DNA from: CAVVYW01 sp963752605
GTDB taxonomy: Bacteria; Actinomycetota; Thermoleophilia; Solirubrobacterales; 70-9
Direction of reading: 5' to 3'
DNA: 64,000 nucleotides
Assembly: GCA_963752605.1 (NCBI GenBank)
Contig: CAVVYW010000005.1
Coordinates: 1,364,001-1,428,000, forward strand
Shown: one piece after another, positions 34,305-42,485 of the stretch
Layout: the number at the start of each line of letters is the position of its first letter
Position numbering within the stretch: position 1 is the stretch's first letter
The notes under the pieces: generated by a model
Told to the model about the DNA's origin: nothing
Seen by the model: the letters and a program-made list of their open reading frames with translations, nothing else
The model's database searches: none
Position numbers and translations under genes: made by a program

Positions 34305-35764
34305 TCTGGCGGATGTGGGCCGCGACGAGCGCCACCGCCGCGACCGCCGTGAAGCAGCTCACCCCCAGGGCCCAGCCGCCGAACACGTCGCTCATCCAGT
34401 GCACCTGGAGGTAGGCACGGGTCACCCCGACGATGGCCGTCACCGCGATCCCCGCGGCGATCACGAGGCCCCCGCGGGTGATCCCGGGAACCACCCGCAC
34501 GGCGAGCGTCACCGCGAACCAGGTGTAGATCGTCGAGTAGGCGGCGTGGGCGCTCGGATAGGCGGAGCCATCCGCATCGACCAGGCCGCCCGTGGGCCGG
34601 GGGCGGTCGGTCCAGTCCTTGATCAGGTGGTCGAGGACGACCATCAGCACCATCCCGACCACCAGCACCGCAGCCTCCGCCCGGCGCCGGCTGGCCACCA
34701 GCCCGGCCGCCGCAAGCGCGGTGAGCGGGAAGACGACGGCGCCGGAGCCGAGCTTCGTGACCACCCTGGCGAGGTCGTCGAGCCAGGCAGTCCGGATGTC
34801 GTTGAAGAAGTCGAAGAACGTCTCGTCTCCGCCAGTCGGGCCGGGATCGCCGGCAACGATCGACCAGTAGGCGATCAGCACGTAGAGCGCCACCGCCAGC
34901 GCGGCCATCAGCGTCGTCAGCTCGAGCCCGAGCCCGCCGGGGGTGAGGCGCTGGCCGACGAAGGCCGCCTGCGGCCGGAACCTCCGGCCGACGGCCAGGA
35001 TCGGGCGCAGGTAGGGACGGCGCTCCATGGCCGCGGCCACCCGCCGCCGGTTCTCGGGCCGCTTGAGGTACCGGACGACGAGGACGATCCCGACGATCAC
35101 GCCGACCATGAAGCCGAACACGAACAGCCCCGTCCCGACGACCTCGGTGACGGTGTCGAGGCTCTGGGAGAAGAAGTACCCGACCAGGATGAAGGCGGCC
35201 GACCACAGCCCCGTGCCGAGGATGCTGTACGGAGCGAAGGCCCGGTAGCGCATGTTGCTGGTCCCGGCGATGAACGGCGCGAGTGCCCGGACCAGGCCGA
35301 TGAAGCGCCCGATCAGGATCGTCCGGCCCCCGTAGCGCTTGAAGTACCCCTCCACCTGCTTGAGCCGCTCTTCGCTGATCCGGACGCGCTCGCCATGGCG
35401 CACCAGAAAGCCGCGCCCGAGCTTGGCTCCGAGGGAGAAGCTCACCGTGTCGCCAGAGGAACGCGCAGAACCAGGTGACGCCGATGATCAAGGGCAGCGA
35501 CACCTCCCCCTGCCCCGCCACGGCTCCGCCCAGCATCACAGTGAACTCCCCGGGCGCCACCAGCCCCACGAACGCGCCGGTCTCGAGGAAGGCGAGCGCG
35601 CCCACCAACAGATACGTCCAGGAGCCGAGCTCCTCCGAGAGGTCCTGGACCACCTCCTCGAGGCTGAAGTCCGGAAGCTGGTCCCGGAAGATCAGGAACG
35701 CCGCGATCAGCGCGATCGCGATCCCGCGCCCGATCCAGCGACTGTTCAGACGAGGCTCCTTCAC
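34243..35764 (-). CDS. DedA-family / PAP2 phosphatase fusion membrane protein, interrupted by a frameshift
   Basis: GTG at 35764 overlaps the ispE stop (GTGA). The N-terminal half is a DedA (SNARE-assoc) protein: FLETGAFVGLVAPGEFTVML, then after the break GDTVSFSLGAKLGRGFL, GRFIGLVRALAPFIAGTSNM. The C-terminal half is a PAP2/undecaprenyl-diphosphate phosphatase-type domain with the three acid-phosphatase motifs: KDWTDRPRP, YPSAHAAYS and TRAYLQVHWMSDVFGGWALG (motif 1 is K-x5-RP, motif 2 P-S-A-H, motif 3 R-x5-H-x3-D). One surplus base at 35451-35457 shifts the frame inside TWFCAFL/GDT; corrected length about 506 aa. DedA proteins flip undecaprenyl phosphate or other phospholipids and PAP2 dephosphorylates lipid pyrophosphates, so a fused lipid-carrier recycling protein is plausible (inference). 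Confidence 0.82.
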
Positions 35765-36612
35765 GAGCGCACCGGGACCGTCGAACGCACCAGGGGGAAG
35801 CGGTCGCGAAGCGACTCGGCGGCGGCTGCGGCGTCACCGCGGGACGGGAACAGGCCGAATGCCGTCGGGCCGGAGCCGGTCACCATCGCGTGAGCCGCCC
35901 CGGCTTCCAGGAGAGCCTCCAGCGCGCCGCTGATCTCCGGGCGGAGCGAGATGGCCGCCGGCTCCAGATCGTTGATCAGGTGCTCCGGATAGCTCAGCGG
36001 CGAGCGGCCCTCGGCGAGCGCGTCGCGCAGCCCGCGCCGCAGCGCCTCCAGCTCCGATGCGCTCCGCGAGACCCCGATGCGGTCAGCCTCCGCGTAGACC
36101 TCGGCCGTCGAGAGCCCCTCCTCCTGGGGAATCAGGACCACGCCGTGATCGGCGGGTGGGGGTACCGGCTCGATCACCTCGCCGGCACCCGCGACCAGGC
36201 AGGCACGCGGCTGAAGCTGCGCCGGCACGTCGGCGCCGATCGCCGCCGCGATCCCCCGCAGGCCCTCGACCTCTCCCATCGCCATCCGCAGCACGGCCGC
36301 GGCGTCCGCGCTACCCCCTCCCAGCCCGGCCGCGACCGGCAAGCGCTTCTCGACCTCGATCCGCAGCGGCGGCGAGTCCCAATCGCTTTCGCGCAGCGCC
36401 GCCAGGGCGCGCGCGGTCAGGTCAGGGGCGTCGATGCCGTCGAGCACCACCTCGTCCTGATCGGCCTCGCTCACCCGCAGCTCGTCGGAGACCTCGAGCG
36501 GCTCGAAAACCGAGACGATCTCGTGGAGCCCATCGTCTCGCGTCGGGCCGAGGTACAGGCACAGGTTGAGCTTGCCGGGGGCGAGCAGGGTCCGCGGGAG
36601 CGACTCGCTCAT
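35761..36612 (-). CDS. ispE: 4-diphosphocytidyl-2-C-methyl-D-erythritol kinase
   Basis: 283 aa from ATG at 36612, overlapping the rsmA stop (ATGA). GHMP kinase of the MEP isoprenoid pathway. Motifs: LAPGKLNLCLYLGPTRDDGL with active-site Lys, the phosphate-binding loop LPVAAGLGGGSADAAAVLRM, and the C-terminal MVTGSGPTAFGLFPSRGDA. The position after rsmA is the standard actinobacterial rsmA-ispE pair, and it is coupled to the DedA-PAP2 gene downstream, which could use polyprenyl lipids made from this pathway. Confidence 0.93.
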   Translation of the reverse strand: MSESLPRTLLAPGKLNLCLYLGPTRDDGLHEIVSVFEPLEVSDELRVSEADQDEVVLDGIDAPDLTARALAALRESDWDSPPLRIEVEKRLPVAAGLGGGSADAAAVLRMAMGEVEGLRGIAAAIGADVPAQLQPRACLVAGAGEVIEPVPPPADHGVVLIPQEEGLSTAEVYAEADRIGVSRSASELEALRRGLRDALAEGRSPLSYPEHLINDLEPAAISLRPEISGALEALLEAGAAHAMVTGSGPTAFGLFPSRGDAAAAAESLRDRFPLVRSTVPVRS

Positions 36613-37421
36613 GCGTCGACCTCCCCTGCGGGCATCTCCTCCGCCAGCGCCGCGAACTCCGGCGGCGTCAGCGCCTCGGCCCGGATGTCCGCCGGCTTGC
36701 CGATCCGCTCCAGCGCGCGCCGCGCGGGGACGAGGCTCCCCGGGCGCGCCAGCTCGAGCGAGCGCACCAACGACTTCCGCCGGTGCGCGAACGCGTCGCG
36801 GACGAGCTGCGCGACCTCACCGGAGGCGCCCGGGCCCCGCCGCTTCAGCCGCAGCAGGGCCGACTCGACGCGCGGCCTCGGCACGAACACGGCGGGGTCC
36901 ACCGTGCGCAGCAGGCTCACCTCGCAGGCGAGCTGGACCAGGACGCTCGGCGACCCGTACTCGCGGGTCCCCGGCTCGGCCCGGAGCCGGTCGGCGATCT
37001 CGCGCTGGACCATCACCACCCACTCCGAGATGGAGGGAAGCTCGGAGATGGTCCGGATGAGGAGCGGCGTTGCCACCGAGTACGGCAGGTTGGAGACCAT
37101 CTTGGTGGGAGCGGGCGCCAGCGCTGCGAGGTCCTCCCGCATGACATCGGCCCAGACCAGGCTGACGTTTCCCGCCTTGGCCGCCAGAGGCTGGAGGTCG
37201 CCGCGCATCCGCTCGTCCACCTCGATCACGTGGACGCAGGCCACCCTCGGTGCCAGCACCTCGGTCAGCGCTCCGCCACCCCCTCCCACCTCCAGGACCA
37301 CATCTGCGGGGTCGAGCTGGGCGTCGCGGACGATCGCCTCCAGGAGGTTCGTGTCGGAGAGAAAGTTCTGCCCGAGGCGCCGCGCCGACCGCGACGCCCG
37401 GACACCGCGATCGCTCACCAC
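36609..37421 (-). CDS. rsmA: 16S rRNA (adenine1518-N6/adenine1519-N6)-dimethyltransferase
   Basis: 270 aa from GTG at 37421; overlaps tatD by 7 bases and ispE by 4. Dimethylates two adenines in helix 45 of 16S rRNA during 30S maturation. RRLGQNFLSDTNLLEAIV, the SAM loop VVLEVGGGGGALTEVLA, VHVIEVDERM, and motif IV NLPYSVATPLL are present, followed by VFVPRPRVESALLRLKRRG and FAHRRKSLVRSLEL. Motif I has GGGGG in place of the more common GPGLG; the rest is canonical. In mycobacteria rpfB lies between tatD and this gene; here there is none. Confidence 0.93.
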   Translation of the reverse strand: MVSDRGVRASRSARRLGQNFLSDTNLLEAIVRDAQLDPADVVLEVGGGGGALTEVLAPRVACVHVIEVDERMRGDLQPLAAKAGNVSLVWADVMREDLAALAPAPTKMVSNLPYSVATPLLIRTISELPSISEWVVMVQREIADRLRAEPGTREYGSPSVLVQLACEVSLLRTVDPAVFVPRPRVESALLRLKRRGPGASGEVAQLVRDAFAHRRKSLVRSLELARPGSLVPARRALERIGKPADIRAEALTPPEFAALAEEMPAGEVDA

Positions 37422-38185
37422 CCGAAGACCCTCGACGCGTTCGCCTCCACGGTCTGCTCCAGCTCACCGTAGGCGACCCCCCGGACCTCGGCCAGGCGCT
37501 CGGCCGTGGCCACGACGTTGGCGGGCTGGTTCGGCTTGCCCCGCACCGGCTGGGGCGCCAGGAAGGGCGAATCGGTCTCCACCAGCAGCCGGTCGGCGGG
37601 GACCAGGGCCGCGGCCTCCCTCAGCGGCTCCGCCTTGGGATAGGTCAGGTTGCCGGCGAACGAGCAGTACCAGCCGTGCTCTGCTGCCCGGCCCACCCAC
37701 GCCGGCCCGGCCGAGAAGCAGTGCAGAATCACGTCGGTGCCCTCGGCCTCCTCGGCGAGGGTGGCGAATGCCTCGGTGACCGCCGCCTCGGAGCCGTCCC
37801 GGTCGCGCAGGTGGATGACCACCGGCTTGCCGGTCCGCCGTGCGATGCCGATCTGCGCCTTGAATGCCCGCCGCTGATCGTCCGGATCGGCCCTGTCGCG
37901 GTAGAAGTCCAGGCCGGTCTCCCCGACGGCGACCACGCCCGCCTCGGAGCACAGCTCCTCGATCGCTTCGGCGGCGGCCTGATCGAAGCCGGTCGCTCCG
38001 TTGGGATGGCGGCCGACGCAGGCGAACACCTCCTCGTGCGCTCCCGCCGCGGCCACCGCCGGCGGATTCGAGTCCTCCCCCAGCCCGACGGTGAGGATGC
38101 GCCTCACCCCGGCCTGACGCGCCGCCGCGACCAGCTCGCCCTCATCGGCCTCGCAGAGCCCGAGGTGCGCGTGGGTATCGACCAC
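37415..38185 (-). CDS. tatD: TatD-family metal-dependent deoxyribonuclease
   Basis: 256 aa. The N-terminal metal-binding MVDTHAHLGLCEADEGELVA (H-x-H), the GVVAVGETGLDFYRDRADPD glutamate, VVIHLRDRDG and ILHCFSAGPAWVGRAAEHG histidines, and the terminal RLLVETDSPFLAPQPVRGKP motif are all in place. TatD enzymes are Mg2+-dependent 3'-5' exonucleases linked to DNA repair. The start is unambiguous because the metal motif follows directly. Its 3' end overlaps rsmA. Confidence 0.92.
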   Translation of the reverse strand: MVDTHAHLGLCEADEGELVAAARQAGVRRILTVGLGEDSNPPAVAAAGAHEEVFACVGRHPNGATGFDQAAAEAIEELCSEAGVVAVGETGLDFYRDRADPDDQRRAFKAQIGIARRTGKPVVIHLRDRDGSEAAVTEAFATLAEEAEGTDVILHCFSAGPAWVGRAAEHGWYCSFAGNLTYPKAEPLREAAALVPADRLLVETDSPFLAPQPVRGKPNQPANVVATAERLAEVRGVAYGELEQTVEANASRVFGW

Positions 38186-38207
38186 GGCGCCGAGTCTAGG
38201 CCCGCGA

Positions 38208-38618
38208 TTACCGCTTCAGCTTGAAGGTCCGGCTGATCGACTCGACCGCGCCGGTCATCGTGTTCGTCGCGGTGACCGAGCTGATCACCTTGAACTTGCC
38301 GGGCTCGTCCTTCATCTGCTTCAGCAGGGGCCCGTTGGGGTTGAAGAAGGGACCGCCGGGCACGTTTGCGGTGAGGGGTCCGGAGACGTCGAAACTGTCG
38401 TTGAACTGCGGCCCCTTGACGGTGGTGGTCGACTGCACGCTGCAGTTCGCCGAGCAGACCAGCGTGATCTGGAGCTTCTTGGCGACCTTCAGCTTCGTCG
38501 GCCCGACGTAGTTGATCAGTACGCCGGATTTGGTCGCCGTCGGGCTGGCGGACGCTGCCGCCGGCACCATCAGTGCCGCCGCGGCCGCCACCATCCCTGC
38601 TGCCCTGGCTGTACGCAT
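38208..38618 (-). CDS. Small secreted protein of unknown function
   Basis: 136 aa from ATG at 38618 (MRTARAAGMVAAAAALMVPA). The open frame reaches 38741 but overlaps metG; a GTG at 38627 is an alternative. Residues 1-25 are a signal peptide with cleavage near ASA-S. The mature domain (GVLINYVGPTKLKVAKKLQI, LVCSANCSVQSTTTVKGP, then SSVTATNTMTGAVESISRTF) is Ig-like or beta-sandwich with one Cys pair. Sits between metG and tatD on the same strand, 19 bases after metG, so it may ride on the housekeeping transcript. No function known. Confidence 0.65.
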   Translation of the reverse strand: MRTARAAGMVAAAAALMVPAAASASPTATKSGVLINYVGPTKLKVAKKLQITLVCSANCSVQSTTTVKGPQFNDSFDVSGPLTANVPGGPFFNPNGPLLKQMKDEPGKFKVISSVTATNTMTGAVESISRTFKLKR

Positions 38619-38637
38619 CCTGCGCACTGAGCGCAGC

Positions 38638-40143
38638 CTACACATCGAGCTTCGGAAAGAGCGGGGCGAGTTCGCTGAGCGACTGGCCGCCGCCCCGGGA
38701 GCCGAACTCCACCAGCCCGCGGTCGCCCTCGCCGAGCGCATCGAGCAGCTTGCCGGTGCTCTCCGGCATATAGGCGTGGAGAAGGAGGGTCGTCACCCGG
38801 AGGCCCTCCGCGAGGCCGTAGAGGACGGCGTCGAGCCGGTCGTCGTCCCCCTTGGCGAGCTCCCAGGGCTTCGTCTCCTCCACGTATTGGTTGAGCCGGC
38901 GGACGAGCTTCCAGATCTCCTCGAGCGCCTGGGTCAGCTGAGCGGCGTCGAGAAGCTCGCGGACGCGATCGGCCACACCGCCGAACTCCCGCGCCAGCTC
39001 GGCCTCCGCCTCCGCCTCCGGGACGGTGCCGTCGCGGTAGCGGCCGATCATGGAGAGCACCCGGTTGACGAGGTTGCCGTACTGGTCGGCGAGCTCGGAC
39101 TCGTAGCGGGCCTCGAACCCGGCCGGCGAGATCTGGCCGTCCTGGCCGAAGGAGACCTCCCGGAAGCAGTAGAAGCGCAGCGCGTCGGCGCCGAACTTCT
39201 CGATCACCACGTAGGGATCGAGCACGTTCCCGAGCGACTTGGACATCTTGTGGCCCTCCATCAGCAGGTAGCCGTGGATGTACATCCCCTTGGGCACCTC
39301 GATCCCGGCGGCCATCAGGAAGGCCGGCCAGTAGACGGCGTGGAACTTGAGGATGTCCTTGGCGAGGATGTGGAACGCGGGCCAGAACCTCTCGGTGAGG
39401 TCCTCGCCGCCACCATCATCACCGCCATCGGCGTAGCCGAGGGCGGTGTAGTAGTTGAGCAGCGCGTCGAACCAGACGTAGATCACCTGGTCCGTGTCCC
39501 ACGGGACCGGGACCCCCCACTTGAGCGTGGGCCGCGACAGCGAGACGTCCCGCAGGCCCTGCTTGATGAAGGCGAGCGCCTCGTTGCGGCGGAAGTCCGG
39601 GCGGACGAAGTCGGGACGCTCCTCGTAGAGGCGCTCGAGCGGCTCCTGGAACTTCGACAGCGCGAAGAACCAGTTCTCCTGCTTCTCTCGGGTCAGCTCG
39701 ATCTTGTGGATCGGGCACTTGTTGCCGTCCACGATCTCGGACTCGGTCTTGAAGTCCGCGCAGCGCGGGCAGTACCAGCCCTCGTAGGTGCCCTCGTAGA
39801 CGTGCCCGTTGTCGTGGACGCGCTGGACCACCTCCTGGACCCGCTTCATGTGGCCCTCGTCGGTGGTGCGGATGAAGAAGTCGTTCGACGCGTTCACCTT
39901 GGCGGCCAGCTCCTTGAAGCGCGGCGCGTAGCGGTCGCCGAGCTCCCTCGGCTCCACGCCCTCCCGCTCGGCCTCCTGCGTCACCGGCTCGCCGTGCTCG
40001 TCGGTTCCGGTCAGAAAGAAGACGTCCTCGCCGCGCTGGCGCATGTGGCGGGCGAGGATGTCCGCCGCGATCGTCGAGTAGGCGTGCCCCAGGTGGGGCT
40101 CGCCGTTGACGTAGTAGATGGGGGTCGTGACGTAGTAGCTCAC
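38638..40143 (-). CDS. metG: Methionyl-tRNA synthetase
   Basis: 501 aa from GTG at 40143. Class I synthetase: MSYYVTTPIYYVNGEPHLGH contains the HIGH-type motif HLGH, and HKMSKSLGNVLDPY the KMSKS motif. DEHGEPVTQEAEREGVEP and the zinc-type knuckle region YCPRCADFKTESEIV lie in the connecting peptide. The anticodon-binding helical domain (about 370-490: DQYGNLVNRVLSMIGRYRDG, NQYVEETKPWELAK) follows. No C-terminal tRNA-binding domain is fused, which is normal for actinobacteria. Upstream of tatD as in the mycobacterial metS-tatD block. Confidence 0.95.
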   Translation of the reverse strand: MSYYVTTPIYYVNGEPHLGHAYSTIAADILARHMRQRGEDVFFLTGTDEHGEPVTQEAEREGVEPRELGDRYAPRFKELAAKVNASNDFFIRTTDEGHMKRVQEVVQRVHDNGHVYEGTYEGWYCPRCADFKTESEIVDGNKCPIHKIELTREKQENWFFALSKFQEPLERLYEERPDFVRPDFRRNEALAFIKQGLRDVSLSRPTLKWGVPVPWDTDQVIYVWFDALLNYYTALGYADGGDDGGGEDLTERFWPAFHILAKDILKFHAVYWPAFLMAAGIEVPKGMYIHGYLLMEGHKMSKSLGNVLDPYVVIEKFGADALRFYCFREVSFGQDGQISPAGFEARYESELADQYGNLVNRVLSMIGRYRDGTVPEAEAEAELAREFGGVADRVRELLDAAQLTQALEEIWKLVRRLNQYVEETKPWELAKGDDDRLDAVLYGLAEGLRVTTLLLHAYMPESTGKLLDALGEGDRGLVEFGSRGGGQSLSELAPLFPKLDV

Positions 40144-40171
40144 GGGCGGGTGAGCTTAAAGCCGGCCCCGC

Positions 40172-41266
40172 TCAGCGCTTCCTCTTCTTGCACCTCTTCT
40201 TCGCCGCCGCGGCGCCCCGCCGCTTCTTCTTCCTCTTGCACTTCTTCTTCTTCCTCTTGACGGGCGTCGCGGGTGTCGTCGCAGGCGGCGTGGCGGGGGC
40301 GACCTCGAAGAACTCGTCGCCGCCGATGTCCAGCGCCGAGCCCATGGTCCGGGCCTGGCCATCGATGTCGGCGGCGCTGGTGAATGCCGCCGGGCTTCCG
40401 GCGTTCCGCGTCGGCGACCCCATCAGCTGGTGGAAGTCGCGCACCGCCGCGCTCCCGTTCACGAAGAGCGGCGCCGCGGTCTGGTTGCCACCCGCGTCGA
40501 TGAAGTCGCCCTCGGGCTCGACCTCGATGAAGCTCGAGTAGTTGGAGAAGGAGGTGACGACGTCGAGGTTGTCGGTGCCCGCGTCATCCTCGGCGCGGAT
40601 CCCCTCGCCCATCGCCCCGAATCCCCGGGCGATCGAGTTCCGGATCGTGACGATCTGGGTCTCCGGATCAGCGACGATGCCGTCCGCGCCATCGCCCAGG
40701 CCGATCGCGGTGGCGTTGCTGATGGTCGCGCCCCCGATCACCGCGCGCACCGTGTCAGCCGCGGCCCCGTCCTTATTGGTGGAGGCGAAGCTGTCACGGA
40801 ACACCGCGCCGTTCCGGAGGAAGACGGCCCCGCTGGCAGGGTCGGTGGCGCGGACCTCTAGCCGCTCGAGCGTCGCGCCGCTCGCATCGACTGTGGGGTT
40901 CCCGTTCGTCGACTCGATGTACAGGTCCTGCACCAGGCTGCCGGCCCCGACCTCGAGCGCCGCGGCGTTGACGGTTACTCGCGGCTTCGGCGTGCCGGGC
41001 TGACCCCTGATCGTGACCGGGTTGGCGAAGGGGATGAGGGTCGCAGCTGGCGCGTAGTTTCCGGGCAGGATGGTGATCACGTCCCCCGCCATCACGAAGA
41101 CGCTCTCCATCGCTATCTCGATGTCGCAGGGGTCGCCCGCCGGGCAGGTCATGGCGGGCCCGTTCCCACCTGGCTCCGCGAAGCGCTCAGCGGCGACAGC
41201 CGCGGGCGCCAACACCAAGGTGACGACGCCGGCGAGCAAGCATCCAGCTGCTCGACGACCGGCCAT
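40172..41266 (-). CDS. Secreted right-handed beta-helix protein with Lys/Arg/Cys-rich C-terminal tail
   Basis: 364 aa. Signal peptide 1-26 (AAGCLLAGVVTLVLAPAAVA). Beta-helix-type repeats follow (DVITILPGNYAPAATLIPFA, VTVNAAALEVGAGSLVQDLY, DGADGIVADPETQIVTIRNS). A choice-of-anchor-Q-like end has RDFHQLMGSPTRNAGSPAAF, DIDGQARTMG and LDIGGDEF. After a Pro/Thr linker the last ~30 residues are almost all Lys/Arg with three Cys (VKRKKKKCKRKKKRRG then KKRCKKRKR). Predicted extracellular or wall-bound; the basic tail could bind teichoic or other acidic wall polymers (inference). Paralogous in layout to the gene at 42486-44057. Confidence 0.75.
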   Translation of the reverse strand: MAGRRAAGCLLAGVVTLVLAPAAVAAERFAEPGGNGPAMTCPAGDPCDIEIAMESVFVMAGDVITILPGNYAPAATLIPFANPVTIRGQPGTPKPRVTVNAAALEVGAGSLVQDLYIESTNGNPTVDASGATLERLEVRATDPASGAVFLRNGAVFRDSFASTNKDGAAADTVRAVIGGATISNATAIGLGDGADGIVADPETQIVTIRNSIARGFGAMGEGIRAEDDAGTDNLDVVTSFSNYSSFIEVEPEGDFIDAGGNQTAAPLFVNGSAAVRDFHQLMGSPTRNAGSPAAFTSAADIDGQARTMGSALDIGGDEFFEVAPATPPATTPATPVKRKKKKCKRKKKRRGAAAAKKRCKKRKR

Positions 41267-41331
41267 CGCGTTGAAGCTACCAGCGCCGCAGCGGCGATTC
41301 CTGACCTATTTTCGTAGCCGGATTCGGCGGC

Positions 41332-41598
41332 TCAGAGGAGCTTCTCCTGCCCCTTGGCGGTGCGCCGCCGGCGCCTCGGGATGCCCGCGGCCTCGGTCAG
41401 GGCCTCCTCGACGTCGGCGAGGATCGCGTTCTCCGACCGGGAGGCGACGATCGGCTCGTCCAGCCCCTCCACGTGCACGTAGGTGCGGCGCCCGTCGCCG
41501 CGGTCCTTCGGATCCAGCGGGACGAGGGCGTAGATGCGGTCCGCCCGGGCCATCTTCCCGTAGCCCAGCGAAACCATGCGTGCCTCTCGCTTCGGCAT
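41332..41598 (-). CDS. RemA/DUF370-like small protein
   Basis: 88 aa from ATG at 41598, preceded by GGAGAGGA. The segment MVSLGYGKMARADRIYALVP resembles the N-terminal strand of RemA-type regulators (I-IG-GN-V-A-RI-AIV), and VASRSENAILADVEEAL resembles the later helix. RemA proteins form ring oligomers that bind DNA and control matrix genes in Bacillus. The C-terminus is basic (GIPRRRRRTAKGQEKLL), consistent with DNA contact. The similarity is short and from memory, so a different small regulator is possible. Divergent from the MpaB-type oxygenase gene, 50 bases between starts. Confidence 0.5.
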   Translation of the reverse strand: MPKREARMVSLGYGKMARADRIYALVPLDPKDRGDGRRTYVHVEGLDEPIVASRSENAILADVEEALTEAAGIPRRRRRTAKGQEKLL

Positions 41599-41648
41599 AA
41601 GTCCTCTCCGTCCAAGGTAGCGACCGGCAAAGCGGGAATGCTTCGAGT

Positions 41649-42449
41649 ATGGCCGTGACGCACCACGAGAGGCCAGTCCGGCCTGGGTCGGTCGCCTGGC
41701 GGATAGGCGCCGAGGGCGTGCTGATGCTCGGCGGCGGGCGGGCGCTGATCCTCCAGGTCGCGCACCCGAAGGTGGCCGCCGGTGTTGCGCAGCACTCGAA
41801 TTACCGGGAAGCGCCCTGGCGGCGCCTCTACCGGACGCTCGAGGTGACCACCCGGATCGTGTTCGGCGACCAGCGTGCCTCGGCGGATGCCGCGGCGGGG
41901 CTCCGACGCGTCCACGAGCGGGTCCGCGGCCGCGACGACGCGGGCGAGCGCTACAACGCCACCGACCCAGAGCTGCTGCTGTGGGTGCACGCCACGCTGC
42001 TCGACACCTCGCTCCTGATCTACGACCGCTACGTCCGCCGCCTCAGCGCGGCGGAGCGGGCCCTGTACTACGAGCAGATGCGCCCTGTCGCCGCGGCCTA
42101 CGGGATCCCCCGGGACCGGCAGCCGTCGGACTGGCTGGCGTTCCGCGAGTACTTCGAACGGATGCTCGCCTCCGAGCTGCGGGTGACCGCGACGACCCTC
42201 GAGGTCGCCGACTCCCTGCTCAAGCCGGAGCTGCCGCTGCTCGCCCGCCCCGCCGCGCTGCCGGCGATCGAGGCGATCCGCCTGGTCACCATCGGGACCC
42301 TGCCCCCGGCGCTCCGGGACGAGCTCGACCTCTCGTGGGGACCGCTTCGGGAGCGATTCCTGGCCGCTTCCCAGGGGACGATCAGGCGGCTGCTTCCACT
42401 CCTACCCTCGCTGCTCCGCCAGTTCCCGGCGGCCCGTCGCGCCGCCTGA
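41649..42449 (+). CDS. MpaB/latex-clearing-protein type oxygenase (DUF2236)
   Basis: 266 aa from ATG at 41649. RIGAEGVLMLGGGRALILQV, AHPKVAAGVAQHSNYREAPW, TTRIVFGDQRASADAAAGL, and NATDPELLLWVHATLLDTSL with IYDRYVRRLSAAERALYYEQ are diagnostic of the DUF2236 family. The family includes fungal MpaB oxygenase and bacterial rubber oxygenase Lcp. The His in AHPKVA and in WVHATL are likely haem-associated residues (family knowledge). Substrate unknown; many actinobacterial members act on lipids or terpenoids. The gene stands alone on the plus strand among minus-strand genes. No Shine-Dalgarno is evident. Confidence 0.82.
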   Translation: MAVTHHERPVRPGSVAWRIGAEGVLMLGGGRALILQVAHPKVAAGVAQHSNYREAPWRRLYRTLEVTTRIVFGDQRASADAAAGLRRVHERVRGRDDAGERYNATDPELLLWVHATLLDTSLLIYDRYVRRLSAAERALYYEQMRPVAAAYGIPRDRQPSDWLAFREYFERMLASELRVTATTLEVADSLLKPELPLLARPAALPAIEAIRLVTIGTLPPALRDELDLSWGPLRERFLAASQGTIRRLLPLLPSLLRQFPAARRAA

Positions 42450-42485
42450 CCCGTAGACCACTCCGTGCTCTCCGATTTGCGAGGC

